Positions 45,906-55,282 are shown, counted from the first letter of the stretch. The stretch is DNA of 64,000 nt from Elizabethkingia occulta (GCF_002023715.1 NZ_MAHX01000016.1:558001-622000), one strand, 5' to 3'. Notes: generated by a model from the sequence alone, not told the origin. Translations and numbers: made by a program.

Positions 45906-47282
45906 TTACAATTTTTCTATAAAGTCTATTAGGAGTCTTACACCATAGCCAGTGGCTGCTTTCTCTTTTGCATAAATTACATTCCCGAAACACATGGCTG
46001 CAATATCCAGGTGTGCCCATTTGGGATGGTCGTTGATAAAATGCTTTAAAAAAGTAGCGGCAACTATACAATCGCCTACAGGTTTCAGTGAAATATTTTT
46101 AAGATTGGCTACATCCGATTTAATCTCGTCTTCCCAGTCTTCCCATAATGGAAGATTCCAAAGACGTTGTCCTGTTTTTTGTCCGGATTCCTCTAGCTGT
46201 ACCTGCAAACTTCTATCGTTTGAAAAAAGAGCTCCGCAAGTTGTTCCGAACATTCGTACAGCGCTTCCTGTAAGAGTCGCCAGATCTATCAGATAATCGG
46301 TTTTATAATTTTTTGAAAGATAGCTAAGCCCGTCTGCAAGAGTCATGCGTCCCTCGGCATCAGTATCTATCACTTCTATTGTTTTGCCATTATAGGCGGT
46401 AATCACATCACTCGGTAGGTAAGCATTGTTAGAAACAGCATTGTCAGTTATAGGAAGTATGGCCGTAATATTTACCGGCAATTTCATTTCTGCAGCGGCT
46501 ATCAACGCACCTAGAACAGCTGTAGCACCACCCATATCACTTTTCATATAGTGCAGATTAGTGGCAGGCTTTATAGAAATTCCGCCAGTATCAAAAAGTA
46601 CACATTTGCCTACCAGTCCTATTGTAGGGGCATCCTTGGCTTCAGATTTATATTCCAGAATAGTGAAAGCAGCTTCCTGATGGCTTCCCTGGTTAACTGC
46701 CAGAAATGCTCCAAGTCCTAATTCCTCACATTGTTTGCGGTTGTATGTAGTTAGTGTGAAGTTGTATTCCTGAGCTTTGTCTTGTATAAAATTACTTAGC
46801 TGTGGCGCTTTTTTAAAATTAGCAGGTTTGTTCAGCCAATCCATACAAATAAACTGACCTTTACAAATAGCCTTTATCCTGGAGTATTTTTCATCAAACT
46901 GCTCAATATTTGCCCATCGGAATTCAGTATCCCATAGCGGGTGTGTCGCCTGAAAAGGATACAGGTAGGTTCCTAGATAAAACCCTAATAAAAGGCTTTC
47001 TATTTCCTTGGAACTTAAAATATCAGCATGTAAGAATGTAATTTTTGCAGATAACTTTTCTCTGTAATCGTAAGAAAACTTCTGGCCGATATCTGTAAGG
47101 TTGTTTTCTGTATACGAATCTCCAATACCTACTAACAAGGAAGTTTCATTGTCTGATGCCAACACGAAACTTTCATTCTTTTTTCCCGAAAAAAATGAAT
47201 GTAAAGAATCAGAAAAGAGGTGTCGATTTTCTTTCCACGAAGATTCTGAGTAAATATAAATATGTTGGGTAGTGTCAGACAT
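45906..47282 (-). CDS. M17 leucyl aminopeptidase
   Basis: From the ATG at 47282 it is 458 residues without a signal peptide. The C-terminal M17 catalytic domain has VGKCVLFDTGGISIKP, MKSDMGGATAVLG and VIDTDAEGRMTLAD, holding the two-metal ligands and catalytic Lys/Arg. Family members remove N-terminal residues or split dipeptides such as Cys-Gly. In this cluster it may process the ligase product or recycle it. The start overlaps the esterase stop by eight bases; a start at 47339 was rejected as it overlaps more and adds a Lys-rich tail. Confidence 0.88.
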   Translation of the reverse strand: MSDTTQHIYIYSESSWKENRHLFSDSLHSFFSGKKNESFVLASDNETSLLVGIGDSYTENNLTDIGQKFSYDYREKLSAKITFLHADILSSKEIESLLLGFYLGTYLYPFQATHPLWDTEFRWANIEQFDEKYSRIKAICKGQFICMDWLNKPANFKKAPQLSNFIQDKAQEYNFTLTTYNRKQCEELGLGAFLAVNQGSHQEAAFTILEYKSEAKDAPTIGLVGKCVLFDTGGISIKPATNLHYMKSDMGGATAVLGALIAAAEMKLPVNITAILPITDNAVSNNAYLPSDVITAYNGKTIEVIDTDAEGRMTLADGLSYLSKNYKTDYLIDLATLTGSAVRMFGTTCGALFSNDRSLQVQLEESGQKTGQRLWNLPLWEDWEDEIKSDVANLKNISLKPVGDCIVAATFLKHFINDHPKWAHLDIAAMCFGNVIYAKEKAATGYGVRLLIDFIEKL

Positions 47283-48402
47283 TTTGTTTTGCTTTATTGT
47301 ATTTTCTTTTTCTTTCTTTAGGATTTTCCAGCTTATCAAAGAATAGCCATTCTAATGCTCTCGGAAATTCCTGAGACCAGTAAAATTCCTGATGTTTCCC
47401 TTCCGGGTGTATGCTGGTTCTGATATCGAATTCTATAGACTTACTCTCTTCCCATCGTTTCATGGCTATTTTAAACAGATTAATTCGTTTTACCATATCA
47501 GAACCCTCCAGTTCGCCGCCATAGATATATACTTTGGTATGATAAGGCTGGTGGAAGCTAAGCATCGGGAAATTATTATTAGGATTCAACCATAATGATG
47601 GTGAGAACAGCATCAGCTTGGAATAGACTTCAGGATATAAAAAACCGCCATAGATACTGATAAGTGCACCTAAAGAGCTTCCCCCAATTCCGGTATGTTC
47701 TCTCTCAGGCAGAGTCCGGAAGTTCTGGTCTACATAAGGTTTCAATGTGTCTGTAATAAAACGGATATACTTTTTGCCTTCGGCTTTTACAGCGAATTTG
47801 TTTTCGTCTTCGAATACATATTCCTGAATACGATCCTGGCTTCCATGCTCTACAGCTATAATTATAATATCCCCAATTCCATATTCTGCCAGAAGAGAAA
47901 GTTTCTTATCTATTTCCCAGTTACCATAAGCACTTCCCTCATTAAATAAATTTTGTGCATCCTGCAGATAGAGTACAGGGTAACTTTTCTGAGAAGTTTC
48001 ATAATCATAAGGAAGAAGGGCCCATACTTTTCGGGTTTTATTCAGTTGTGGTATATAGAAGTTTTCGGAGATCAGTTCTATCTTTGGGAAATACTGTTCT
48101 TTGAACGGAGCCCAATTCAGACGCCAGTCTTCAACAATATCTTCAACCTTTTTTGCTTGTTTTTTTACTTTTCTGTTGGAGGTGAAATGCCCTTCGCTAT
48201 CCATCTCTACATTTTCCCAACCTCCTTTGGTAAATTTATATTCTACCTCGGAAGGCAATTTATCATCACTGATTTCTATAAAGTATCCGTCTTTAGTCTT
48301 TTGCAGGCTATAGCTTTTGTCCCGTGGATTCCAATTGTTAAAATTCCCGGTGATGAATATCGTTCTTTCATCGTTTTTATCTGTTTTTAAATAAAACTTC
48401 AT
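47275..48402 (-). CDS. esterase with N-terminal CBM48-like domain
   Basis: The 375-residue protein begins with a carbohydrate-binding-like immunoglobulin fold (ITGNFNNWNPRDKS at 17-30, VEYKFTKGGWENVE at 53-66) and continues with an enterochelin-esterase-type alpha/beta-hydrolase. The nucleophile is probably S243 in GGSSLGA, the His in EGKHQEF near 337. It lacks a signal peptide. It is the first gene of the eight-gene cluster. The leader has ACAAAAACACAATTCTGATG, again the AAAAACACAA motif. Confidence 0.83.
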   Translation of the reverse strand: MKFYLKTDKNDERTIFITGNFNNWNPRDKSYSLQKTKDGYFIEISDDKLPSEVEYKFTKGGWENVEMDSEGHFTSNRKVKKQAKKVEDIVEDWRLNWAPFKEQYFPKIELISENFYIPQLNKTRKVWALLPYDYETSQKSYPVLYLQDAQNLFNEGSAYGNWEIDKKLSLLAEYGIGDIIIIAVEHGSQDRIQEYVFEDENKFAVKAEGKKYIRFITDTLKPYVDQNFRTLPEREHTGIGGSSLGALISIYGGFLYPEVYSKLMLFSPSLWLNPNNNFPMLSFHQPYHTKVYIYGGELEGSDMVKRINLFKIAMKRWEESKSIEFDIRTSIHPEGKHQEFYWSQEFPRALEWLFFDKLENPKERKRKYNKAKQNV

Positions 48403-48875
48403 CAGAATTGTGTTTTTGTGCTGAATTGTTTAATTCTAATAAAGTTAAATAAAAAATGTAATTATGCAATACTTTGTAGTTTATTTTTATTTTAAATGGG
48501 TGTTTGTTTAGAGAATAGTAATGGTTATCGGGGTAAATGGATATTATTTCACTTTTCAGCGTTGTTTTTTCAGATTGAGTTTACATTAAATTAAAATTGA
48601 AAAATAGGAATAGAAAATCGCTGTAATGTGCATGGATAAACAACTTTGAGATTTTTATCTTCTGAAAGCTGATAATAAGTTGGTTAGATATTTCAAATGG
48701 ATAAATTCTCAGGAAAGAGAATATTTCTGAAAATAAAAAAGCCCGTCGTTAAAAAATTAACGACAGGCTCTATAGGAAATGAATTTAGAATTAAATTTTC
48801 TGCATTTGTATTCAGCCGCAAAAATAGGAATGAAATTTTGCATGGCCTTACGGGAAACCGTAACGGAGCAGTTTT
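48403..48875. other. intergenic stretch without gene
   Basis: This 473-base gap separates the start of the amidoligase cluster from the end of the response-regulator gene. It should hold the cluster's promoter on the minus strand, but no TAnnTTTG box was found there. The only clear structure is the terminator at 48741-48768. A 78-codon plus-strand frame (48697-48933) crosses that terminator and the regulator gene and is not credible. Confidence 0.6.
48741..48768 (-). terminator. terminator of the two-component genes
   Basis: GCCTGTCGTTAA and TTAACGACGGGC (minus-strand reading) form a 12-position stem with one G-U pair around TTTT, followed by TTTTTTATTT. It lies 108 bases past the response-regulator stop. 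Confidence 0.75.
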
Positions 48876-49541
48876 TTATATAATTCCCAGATCTTTACAG
48901 AATGCAACAAGCTGTTCGTTGTTGTTTACCTGAAGCTGATCTTTCAATATATTCAAACGTTTTTCGACACTGCTAAGGCTGCTTGGAGAGATGTTTTCCT
49001 GCTGCAGATATATAGGAATATTCTTTTGCAGAATGCCTTCTGCCAGAAGAGAAATAACTTTTACATCGAATGAAGAAAATTCAAAAGAATTAATCTCTTT
49101 CAAAGATTGCTGAGAATCTGTTGATAGATATTTCTTTCCATTATATATAGCATCTATGGCCAGCTTTAGTTCTTTTACATCTGTCCTGCCTTTATGAATA
49201 TAGGCATCTACGCCATAATCTTTGAACAGAGAATCTATAATTCCGGCTCTCTTTTCCGCAGAAAATACAATAACAGCTAAATTAGGGGCAGCACTTTTAG
49301 CCAGGGTGATAAGCTCAAATCCCGATTTTATCCTTTGTATATTCTGATCTTCTTCAAAAGACAAATCTGTGATGAGTAACTCATAGGGATTCTTCAACTG
49401 AACCGATTTTTCAATTCTGTCCAGAGCATCATCACAATAATATACAAAATCTGTAGCTGAAGCAGGGTAGTCCTCTAGGGTTTTCTGTACAGAAAGGTTT
49501 GCACTTTCATGGTCTTCAGCAATAAGTATTTTTCTAAACAT
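48876..49541 (-). CDS. NarL/LuxR-type response regulator
   Basis: The 221-residue protein has a receiver domain with acidic residues ED at 9-10, phospho-acceptor D59 (LLITDLSF) and Lys in the HKGRTDVKEL region. A C-terminal helix-turn-helix of LuxR type spans about 155-215 (LLAEGILQKNIPIYLQQENIS). It follows the kinase gene by 12 bases on the same strand and is its obvious partner. Target genes are unknown. Confidence 0.88.
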   Translation of the reverse strand: MFRKILIAEDHESANLSVQKTLEDYPASATDFVYYCDDALDRIEKSVQLKNPYELLITDLSFEEDQNIQRIKSGFELITLAKSAAPNLAVIVFSAEKRAGIIDSLFKDYGVDAYIHKGRTDVKELKLAIDAIYNGKKYLSTDSQQSLKEINSFEFSSFDVKVISLLAEGILQKNIPIYLQQENISPSSLSSVEKRLNILKDQLQVNNNEQLVAFCKDLGII

Positions 49542-49553
49542 AATCTGTTGTAA

Positions 49554-51242
49554 TTAAGGTATGGATATCTCTGCCAGAAATCCTTTCCCTTCATTGGGTA
49601 ATATATGTAATATTCCTTTTATATGGGTTGCCCGTTGTTGTATACTTTGTAATCCATTGTTGTGAGAAGCTTTTTCATCCAGTCCGGTTCCGTTATCAGA
49701 ATATCTGAGATGAAATTTTCCTTCTTCAGAACTGAATTTTATAACAACTCTGTCAGCTTGGCTGTGTTTCTTTGTATTTACTAAAAATTCCTGCAGTATA
49801 AGAAATACTTCTTCCTTAATATCTGTATTCAGCGTATTCCATATAGCATCTTCGTTTCCGACAACAAATATTCTCCGCGAGCTATTTTGGAAAGATAAAC
49901 ATAATTCAGAGATACGATCTTTAAACTTCTTTTCAGAAGAAGATAAAGGATTGTAGGAGATATCTCTGGATTTTTGGTACATCATCTCCAGTTTATCAAG
50001 GATCTCATTCTTACTAAAATCATCATTGTACTCTATTCTGGACATTACCTGATAAAGCCCGTTGGCAACTACGTCATGCACCTTTTTAGAAAGGATAAGC
50101 CGTTCTTCTTTTATTTTATCCTGAGCCAGGAGCTCCAGTTTGGCTTTTCTCCGTTTGTACCATAGTATTCCGGTAATCAGCAGAAGTATAAGTACTCCCG
50201 ATACAGAATAAATGAAGACCTGCTGACGAATTATTTTATATTGGTTATGTACCAGGTCTTTTTCCAGATTCAGTTTTGCTATGCGGTTTTTATCACTTTC
50301 AAATCGTATGGCCGCAAACTGATTTTTGTAGGTATTATTGCTTTCCTGTATACTGTCCGAAAGTTTATAATATTCTGTAAAATGCTTCTTCGACTGATCT
50401 CCTTTTTCCAGTACAATCATATTCTGTAGGGCTTCCAGCCTGTCAACAGGAGATTTTAGTTTGTTTGCAATATCATACATCTTGTTAGAGTAAAACATTG
50501 CAGAGTCTTTGTTGGTGTGAAGATAATATTCTGATAAATAAGCATAGGAAGCATCCAGCCCCCAGTCATCTTTTTCCTTTGCATAATATTCTTTAGCTTC
50601 CAGATAGACAGGAATTGGATTGTACTTAGCATTTTCGTACCATAAGGTTTTAGCCAGGTTGGAGGATATTTTATAATAGATATCATCTTTTGCCTGAAGG
50701 CTGTCTTTTATTTTTTTGAATACCGAAGCAGCTTCTCCATATTTTTTCTGATTATGAAAGCAGTTTGCCAGATTATTCATAATCATAATCTTTTCAATCT
50801 TGTCCTGAGAAAACTGGTAGGCTTTCTTATAATATTTCTCAGCATCAGCATAGTTTTTTAAACTATTGGAAGCAACACCCATGTTATTATAATTACTGGA
50901 AAGGAAGCTTTGATGATTTGGATTCTTTTCATTTAGAAACTTTAATGCAGTAATGCTGGTTTCTATACTTCCCATATTATCGCTTACCCGCTCCTGAATA
51001 ATAGCCATGTTTACAAAGCTTTTTCCTGCAGAAAAACTATCTCCGGCTTTTATATAAGCATCTTTTGCTTTATCCAGATAGATAAAACCATTTTTGTCGT
51101 CGCCTTTGTCAATAAATTTCCAGGCTTTATCATAATCTGCATTTTGGATGGAATGTGGTGCCGTTATGCCCTTGGTACTAGTTGTTTTAGTACACGATGC
51201 AATAAAAAAAGCTGTAATTAAGAAAAATAAACAGTGTTTCAA
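49554..51242 (-). CDS. TPR-containing histidine kinase, lipoprotein-type
   Basis: The 562-residue kinase has a lipoprotein signal (FFIASC, Cys17) and tetratricopeptide repeats from about 35 to 300. A coiled coil and a membrane helix (342-362) follow, then a HisKA_3-type dimerisation helix with H389 (KKVHDVVANGLYQ) and a GHKL ATPase with LVNTKKHS, DNGTGLDE and NNGLQSIQQRA. Lipid anchor plus internal helix suggests that the TPR part senses something in the periplasm or envelope. It pairs with the response regulator directly downstream. Confidence 0.88.
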   Translation of the reverse strand: MKHCLFFLITAFFIASCTKTTSTKGITAPHSIQNADYDKAWKFIDKGDDKNGFIYLDKAKDAYIKAGDSFSAGKSFVNMAIIQERVSDNMGSIETSITALKFLNEKNPNHQSFLSSNYNNMGVASNSLKNYADAEKYYKKAYQFSQDKIEKIMIMNNLANCFHNQKKYGEAASVFKKIKDSLQAKDDIYYKISSNLAKTLWYENAKYNPIPVYLEAKEYYAKEKDDWGLDASYAYLSEYYLHTNKDSAMFYSNKMYDIANKLKSPVDRLEALQNMIVLEKGDQSKKHFTEYYKLSDSIQESNNTYKNQFAAIRFESDKNRIAKLNLEKDLVHNQYKIIRQQVFIYSVSGVLILLLITGILWYKRRKAKLELLAQDKIKEERLILSKKVHDVVANGLYQVMSRIEYNDDFSKNEILDKLEMMYQKSRDISYNPLSSSEKKFKDRISELCLSFQNSSRRIFVVGNEDAIWNTLNTDIKEEVFLILQEFLVNTKKHSQADRVVIKFSSEEGKFHLRYSDNGTGLDEKASHNNGLQSIQQRATHIKGILHILPNEGKGFLAEISIP

Positions 51243-51577
51243 AATTTATAGGGCTAAAGTGCTTTGGCTAAAAAAGACAGCATGAGTGACAAATTTAAAG
51301 AATAAAGATGAATTTCTGAGTAAAGTCCGACTACTTCTTTTGTGTAGAGATTCCGCAATTGTCTGTCCCTGAAATAAGAAAATTTAATATTGGATTAACA
51401 ATTTTATAATACTCAAAAAGTTATTATTTGTAAATATTTAATCAATTTTGGCATATAAAATTTACAAATAGTAAAAATGAAAACTAATAACCATTTCTTT
51501 AAAGCTATTGTTTTAGATCATAAATGCAATAGTACCGAGGACTTCATTTTTATGAAATGTACTAACATATCATAGCC
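51243..51577. other. divergent intergenic region
   Basis: This 335-base region separates the kinase gene (minus) from the DUF5690 gene (plus). It includes a minus-strand -7-like box TAAATTTG (51297-51290) without a good -33, and a short plus-strand frame at 51477-51575 just before the DUF5690 start. The middle is A/T-rich and shows nothing else. Confidence 0.5.
51477..51575 (+). CDS. possible 32-residue leader peptide
   Basis: An ATG at 51477 opens a 33-codon frame (MKTNNHFFKAIVLDHK, then a Cys-containing tail) ending with TAG two bases before the ATG of the DUF5690 transporter. The spacing would suit translational coupling. The beginning matches the ACTAATAACCA wording of the lutC-fucP repeat. 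There is no homology support. Confidence 0.25.
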   Translation: MKTNNHFFKAIVLDHKCNSTEDFIFMKCTNIS

Positions 51578-52885
51578 ATGAAATCATCACAGGAGAATAA
51601 AACAAAACAATTTACTTTTCTTTTATATAGTTCAATAGCTGCTTTCGGAGCATACTTTTGCATGTATGCTTTCCGAAAGCCATTTACAGTTGCCCGCTAC
51701 GATCATTTGCAGGTTTGGGGTGTAGATTATAAAATCGCCCTTATTCTACTGCAGGTACTGGGATATGCAACTTCTAAGTTTATCGGAATCAAAGTAATAT
51801 CGGAACTCACACCTAACAAGCGTAAATTCTATTTTCTGGGGTTAATTCTGATGGCAGAGCTGGCATTGTTCCTTTTTGCAATCGTTCCGGCTCCGTATAA
51901 TGTAGTATTTATGTTCCTGAATGGGTTGCCACTGGGAATGATCTGGGGAATTGTATTTTCCTATCTGGAAGGTCGGAAAACAACCGAAATATTAGGTATT
52001 ATTCTTTGTACAAGTTTTATAGTTTCCAGTGGTGTTGTAAAGTCTGTCGGAATGTGGGTAATGCAGTACTGGGGTGTTTCAGAGTTTTGGATGCCTGTAG
52101 TAACGGGTGTATTATTCCTTTTGCCCTTATTGGTTTTTATTTTTTTACTGGAAAAAATTCCGGCGCCTACAGCAGAGGATATTGCCGAAAAATCTGAACG
52201 TGTACCAATGAACCGTGCAGAGAGGAAGAAAGTGTTTCGTCAGTTTGCACTGCCTTTTAGTTTTCTTATTCTGTTTTACACGTTACTTACGGCTTTTAGA
52301 GACTTCCGGGATAATTTCGCAAGAGAGCTTTGGGATAGTATCGGTTATACAGGAGATGTAAGTGTATACAGTAAATCCGAAATCGTTGTCTCGCTTATTG
52401 TACTTCTTATTTTCGGAGCACTCTATTTTATCAAGAATAATATTAAAGCACTATATATCTATCATTATTTGCTATTGCTGGGAATTGTAACATTAGCAGC
52501 TTCCACTTTGTTGTTTCAGTACCATCATATCGGAGCGTTTATCTGGATGGTGGCAACAGGTTTTGGATTATATATATGCTATGTGCCTTTCAATGCATTG
52601 TTTTTTGATCGGTTTATAGCCGCTTTTAAAATTAAAGGGAATGCAGGATTCCTTATCTATCTCGCCGATTCCTTTGGTTATTTAGGAAGTATGTTGGTTC
52701 TGTTGTACAAAAACTTTAGCGTTGGAGGAATATCCTGGTTAGATTTCTTCTGCTCAGGTACCTATATATTGTCAGCAATAGCCTTATTAGCTGTATTGTA
52801 TTCATATTTCTACCTCAATCGTAAATTTAATAACTCTGAAAATATACATAAAGAAAAAAAATGGAAAACGAATTTGACCTTATAG
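51578..52885 (+). CDS. DUF5690/MFS-type transporter
   Basis: The 435-residue protein has about twelve hydrophobic helices and starts with an MFS-like first helix (AAFGAYFCMYAFRKPFTVA). It carries FLNGLPLGMIWGIVFSYLEGR and FGLYICYVPFNALFFDR. It matches the DUF5690 family, which in Bacteroidota is commonly placed before an FAD oxidoreductase and a phosphonatase-like hydrolase, as here. It probably imports the organophosphonate or related substrate. It overlaps the oxidoreductase gene by 25 bases. Confidence 0.82.
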   Translation: MKSSQENKTKQFTFLLYSSIAAFGAYFCMYAFRKPFTVARYDHLQVWGVDYKIALILLQVLGYATSKFIGIKVISELTPNKRKFYFLGLILMAELALFLFAIVPAPYNVVFMFLNGLPLGMIWGIVFSYLEGRKTTEILGIILCTSFIVSSGVVKSVGMWVMQYWGVSEFWMPVVTGVLFLLPLLVFIFLLEKIPAPTAEDIAEKSERVPMNRAERKKVFRQFALPFSFLILFYTLLTAFRDFRDNFARELWDSIGYTGDVSVYSKSEIVVSLIVLLIFGALYFIKNNIKALYIYHYLLLLGIVTLAASTLLFQYHHIGAFIWMVATGFGLYICYVPFNALFFDRFIAAFKIKGNAGFLIYLADSFGYLGSMLVLLYKNFSVGGISWLDFFCSGTYILSAIALLAVLYSYFYLNRKFNNSENIHKEKKWKTNLTL

Positions 52886-54018
52886 TAATCGGGGGCGGAG
52901 TTCTGGGAACCTTCCATGCATATCATGCTTTGGAAAAAGGACTTAAAGTGGCAGTACTGGAGAAAGATAAAGCTCCTCAAAGCGCTACAACCCGTAATTT
53001 TGGACAGGTAGTTCCTTCCGGAATGGATACTAAATGGCAAAACTATGGAAGAGAAAGTTTACAGATTTACAAAGAGCTGCAAAGTAAATTTGACATTACA
53101 GTTCGTCAGAATGGTTCGGCCTACTTTGCCTCCAATGAAGAAGAAGTAGCCCTGATAGAAGAGTTGTATCAGATCAATAAAAACAATGACTATTCGTCGG
53201 TACTTCTTACAAAAGAAGAATGTTTAGCAAAATATCCGGGACTACGTACAGATTATGTAAAAGCCGGGTTGTTCTTTCCGGAGGAAGTTACAGTAGAGCC
53301 TCGCACTATGATTCATAGGTTACAGGCTTATCTGGTACAAGAGAAAGGATTAAAGTTGTTAACATATCAACAGGTAATTCATTGCTCAGTACAAAATGGA
53401 AAAGCCGAAGTTTTGACATCTTCAGGCAATAAGCTTTTAGCGCAGAATGTTATTATTTGTAATGGTAGCGAGTTCAAAACACTATATCCGGAGTTATTTG
53501 CACAAAGTGATCTGGAAGTTACCAAGCTGCAAATGTTGCAGACGGTGCCACAGCCATCTGATTATATCTTGCCTGGATCAGTACTAACGGGACTTAGTAT
53601 CCGCAGATATGAAAGCTTCCACGAGTGTCCGTCTTTTAATGAGATCAAGTCAAGAGAAGAGAAAGATACACTCGAGAAGAAATGGGGTGTGCATATCCTT
53701 TTCAAGCAAGCTGCAGACGGATCAGTTATAATAGGAGATTCTCATGAGTATGCAGATGTAAAGGACATGGATGATCTTGGATATGATATTAAAGAAGATA
53801 TCAATGCTTTTATGCTGGCAGAAGCCAGAAAGATAGTAGATCTTCCTACTTATGAAATTCAGAGACAATGGTTCGGAATTTATTCACAATGTAAAAACCA
53901 CGATGTATTCGAGCATTCAATTGACGGACAAATTCATATTATCACAGGTATAGGTGGTAAAGGAATGACCGGAAGTGCAGGTTATTCTAAAGAAAATATC
54001 AATAAACTTTTAATGTAA
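52861..54018 (+). CDS. FAD-dependent oxidoreductase (TIGR03364-like)
   Basis: The 385-residue protein has the dinucleotide motif VIGGGVLGTFHA at the N-terminus, SATTRNFGQVVPSGM and a C-terminal GIGGKGMTGS flavin-binding region, typical of the DAO-type family TIGR03364. This family is linked to phosphonate breakdown by neighbourhood, and related enzymes oxidise 2-aminoethylphosphonate or its N-methyl derivatives. It may deaminate such a substrate to phosphonoacetaldehyde for the next enzyme. The exact substrate is open. Confidence 0.85.
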   Translation: MENEFDLIVIGGGVLGTFHAYHALEKGLKVAVLEKDKAPQSATTRNFGQVVPSGMDTKWQNYGRESLQIYKELQSKFDITVRQNGSAYFASNEEEVALIEELYQINKNNDYSSVLLTKEECLAKYPGLRTDYVKAGLFFPEEVTVEPRTMIHRLQAYLVQEKGLKLLTYQQVIHCSVQNGKAEVLTSSGNKLLAQNVIICNGSEFKTLYPELFAQSDLEVTKLQMLQTVPQPSDYILPGSVLTGLSIRRYESFHECPSFNEIKSREEKDTLEKKWGVHILFKQAADGSVIIGDSHEYADVKDMDDLGYDIKEDINAFMLAEARKIVDLPTYEIQRQWFGIYSQCKNHDVFEHSIDGQIHIITGIGGKGMTGSAGYSKENINKLLM

Positions 54019-54033
54019 AATAAGCGATAGAGA

Positions 54034-54720
54034 ATGGAGAAGAAAATAAAACTGGTTGTTTTTGATATGGCAGGAACAACAATAGATGAAGATAATCTGG
54101 TGTATAAGACAGTACAGAAGGCAATGAATGAATATGGATATAATGTAAGCCTAGAAGAGGTATTGCAATATGGAGCGGGAAAAGAAAAGCAACAAGCCAT
54201 AAAAGATGTACTAGAAAACTGTACAGAGGAGAAAAATACAGAACAGCAGGCAGAAATAATATTTACATATTTCCAGAAGGCTCTGGAGCTGGCATATGAT
54301 GAAGTACAGGTAAAACCTGTAAACGGTGTACCTGAATTGTTTGACCGTTTAAGATCCAAAGGAATAAAAATAGCGCTTAATACGGGTTACGACTCAAAAA
54401 CAGCTAATAAACTTCTTCAACAGGTAGGTTGGGAAAATGGTCGTGATATAGATGCTGTAATTACTGCAGACGATGTACTAAATGGTCGCCCGCATCCGAA
54501 TATGATTTATAAAGCGATGAAAGATTTAGCCATAGATGATAGTCAGTTTGTACTGAAGGCCGGAGACTCCGAAATTGATATAGAAGAAGGAAAGAATGCC
54601 GGTTGCGGAATTACAATAGGTGTATTAAGCGGAGCACAGACCAGAGAGCAGTTACAAGCTGCTAATCCGGATTATATTCTGGATTCGCTGGCGGATCTGG
54701 ATCATATTATTCCGGGTTAA
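54034..54720 (+). CDS. phosphonatase-like HAD hydrolase
   Basis: The 228-residue HAD enzyme has motif I VVFDMAGTTIDE, a helical cap with GAGKEKQQAI (a Lys near the place of the Schiff-base Lys of phosphonoacetaldehyde hydrolase), a Thr/Asn motif LNTGYDSKT and motif IV GDSEIDIEEG. It fits the phosphonatase-like family TIGR03351. It would cleave the C-P bond of an aldehyde made by the upstream oxidoreductase. It converges with the XRE gene, overlapping it by 14 bases. Confidence 0.85.
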   Translation: MEKKIKLVVFDMAGTTIDEDNLVYKTVQKAMNEYGYNVSLEEVLQYGAGKEKQQAIKDVLENCTEEKNTEQQAEIIFTYFQKALELAYDEVQVKPVNGVPELFDRLRSKGIKIALNTGYDSKTANKLLQQVGWENGRDIDAVITADDVLNGRPHPNMIYKAMKDLAIDDSQFVLKAGDSEIDIEEGKNAGCGITIGVLSGAQTREQLQAANPDYILDSLADLDHIIPG

Positions 54721-55282
54721 TATAGAAATAAACAACGAGCATAGTGGAGGAGAGGTTTCCTCTGTTTACAGGGACATGCGGAATTCTTCCGTCAAAAAAT
54801 ATAGAATCTCCCTGTTTCAGCAGAACTTCTTCTTCGCCAATGATATAAGTACACTCTCCCGAAATTATAAACTTAAATTCAAATGCATCGGTAACCACCT
54901 TTTCTCTTTTTGAGTTTGGATGTACTTCTAATAGTACACATTCGAAGCCTACAAAAGGGAATTGCTTACTGAATATATGCTGATATATAAAACCTTCAGC
55001 ATTTTCTTCCTTTTCAATCAGCGTCATTTCTTCTTTCCTAAAGACAAGGAAAGGGTTTTGGGATTGCACAGGAAGATCTTTGAAGAATAAGGCAATATCT
55101 GTTTCCAGAGCGGAAATCAGAGAAAATAATACGGGGAGGGAGGGAATCGTACGTCCATTTTCCACGCGGGAAATAAGACCGTTGCTTACATCAGCTCTTT
55201 GTGCAATGTCATTAATTGTAAGCTTTTTATCCTTTCGTATTTGTTTGATTCTCTTTCCAACAGTAATAATGTAATCTTCCAT
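54707..55282 (-). CDS. XRE-family regulator with C-terminal cupin
   Basis: The 191-residue protein has an N-terminal XRE helix-turn-helix (VGKRIKQIRKDKKLTINDIA, then ADVSNGLISRVENGR) and a C-terminal cupin (SGECTYIIGEEEVLL and IPHVPVNRG). Such HTH-cupin proteins often sense a small metabolite. It is convergent with the phosphonate cassette and could control it. Confidence 0.88.
   Translation of the reverse strand: MEDYIITVGKRIKQIRKDKKLTINDIAQRADVSNGLISRVENGRTIPSLPVLFSLISALETDIALFFKDLPVQSQNPFLVFRKEEMTLIEKEENAEGFIYQHIFSKQFPFVGFECVLLEVHPNSKREKVVTDAFEFKFIISGECTYIIGEEEVLLKQGDSIFFDGRIPHVPVNRGNLSSTMLVVYFYINPE

Noticed and set aside
48697-48933. 78-codon plus-strand reading frame
   Set aside because: It runs through the terminator at 48741-48768 and into the response-regulator gene and has no recognisable features.
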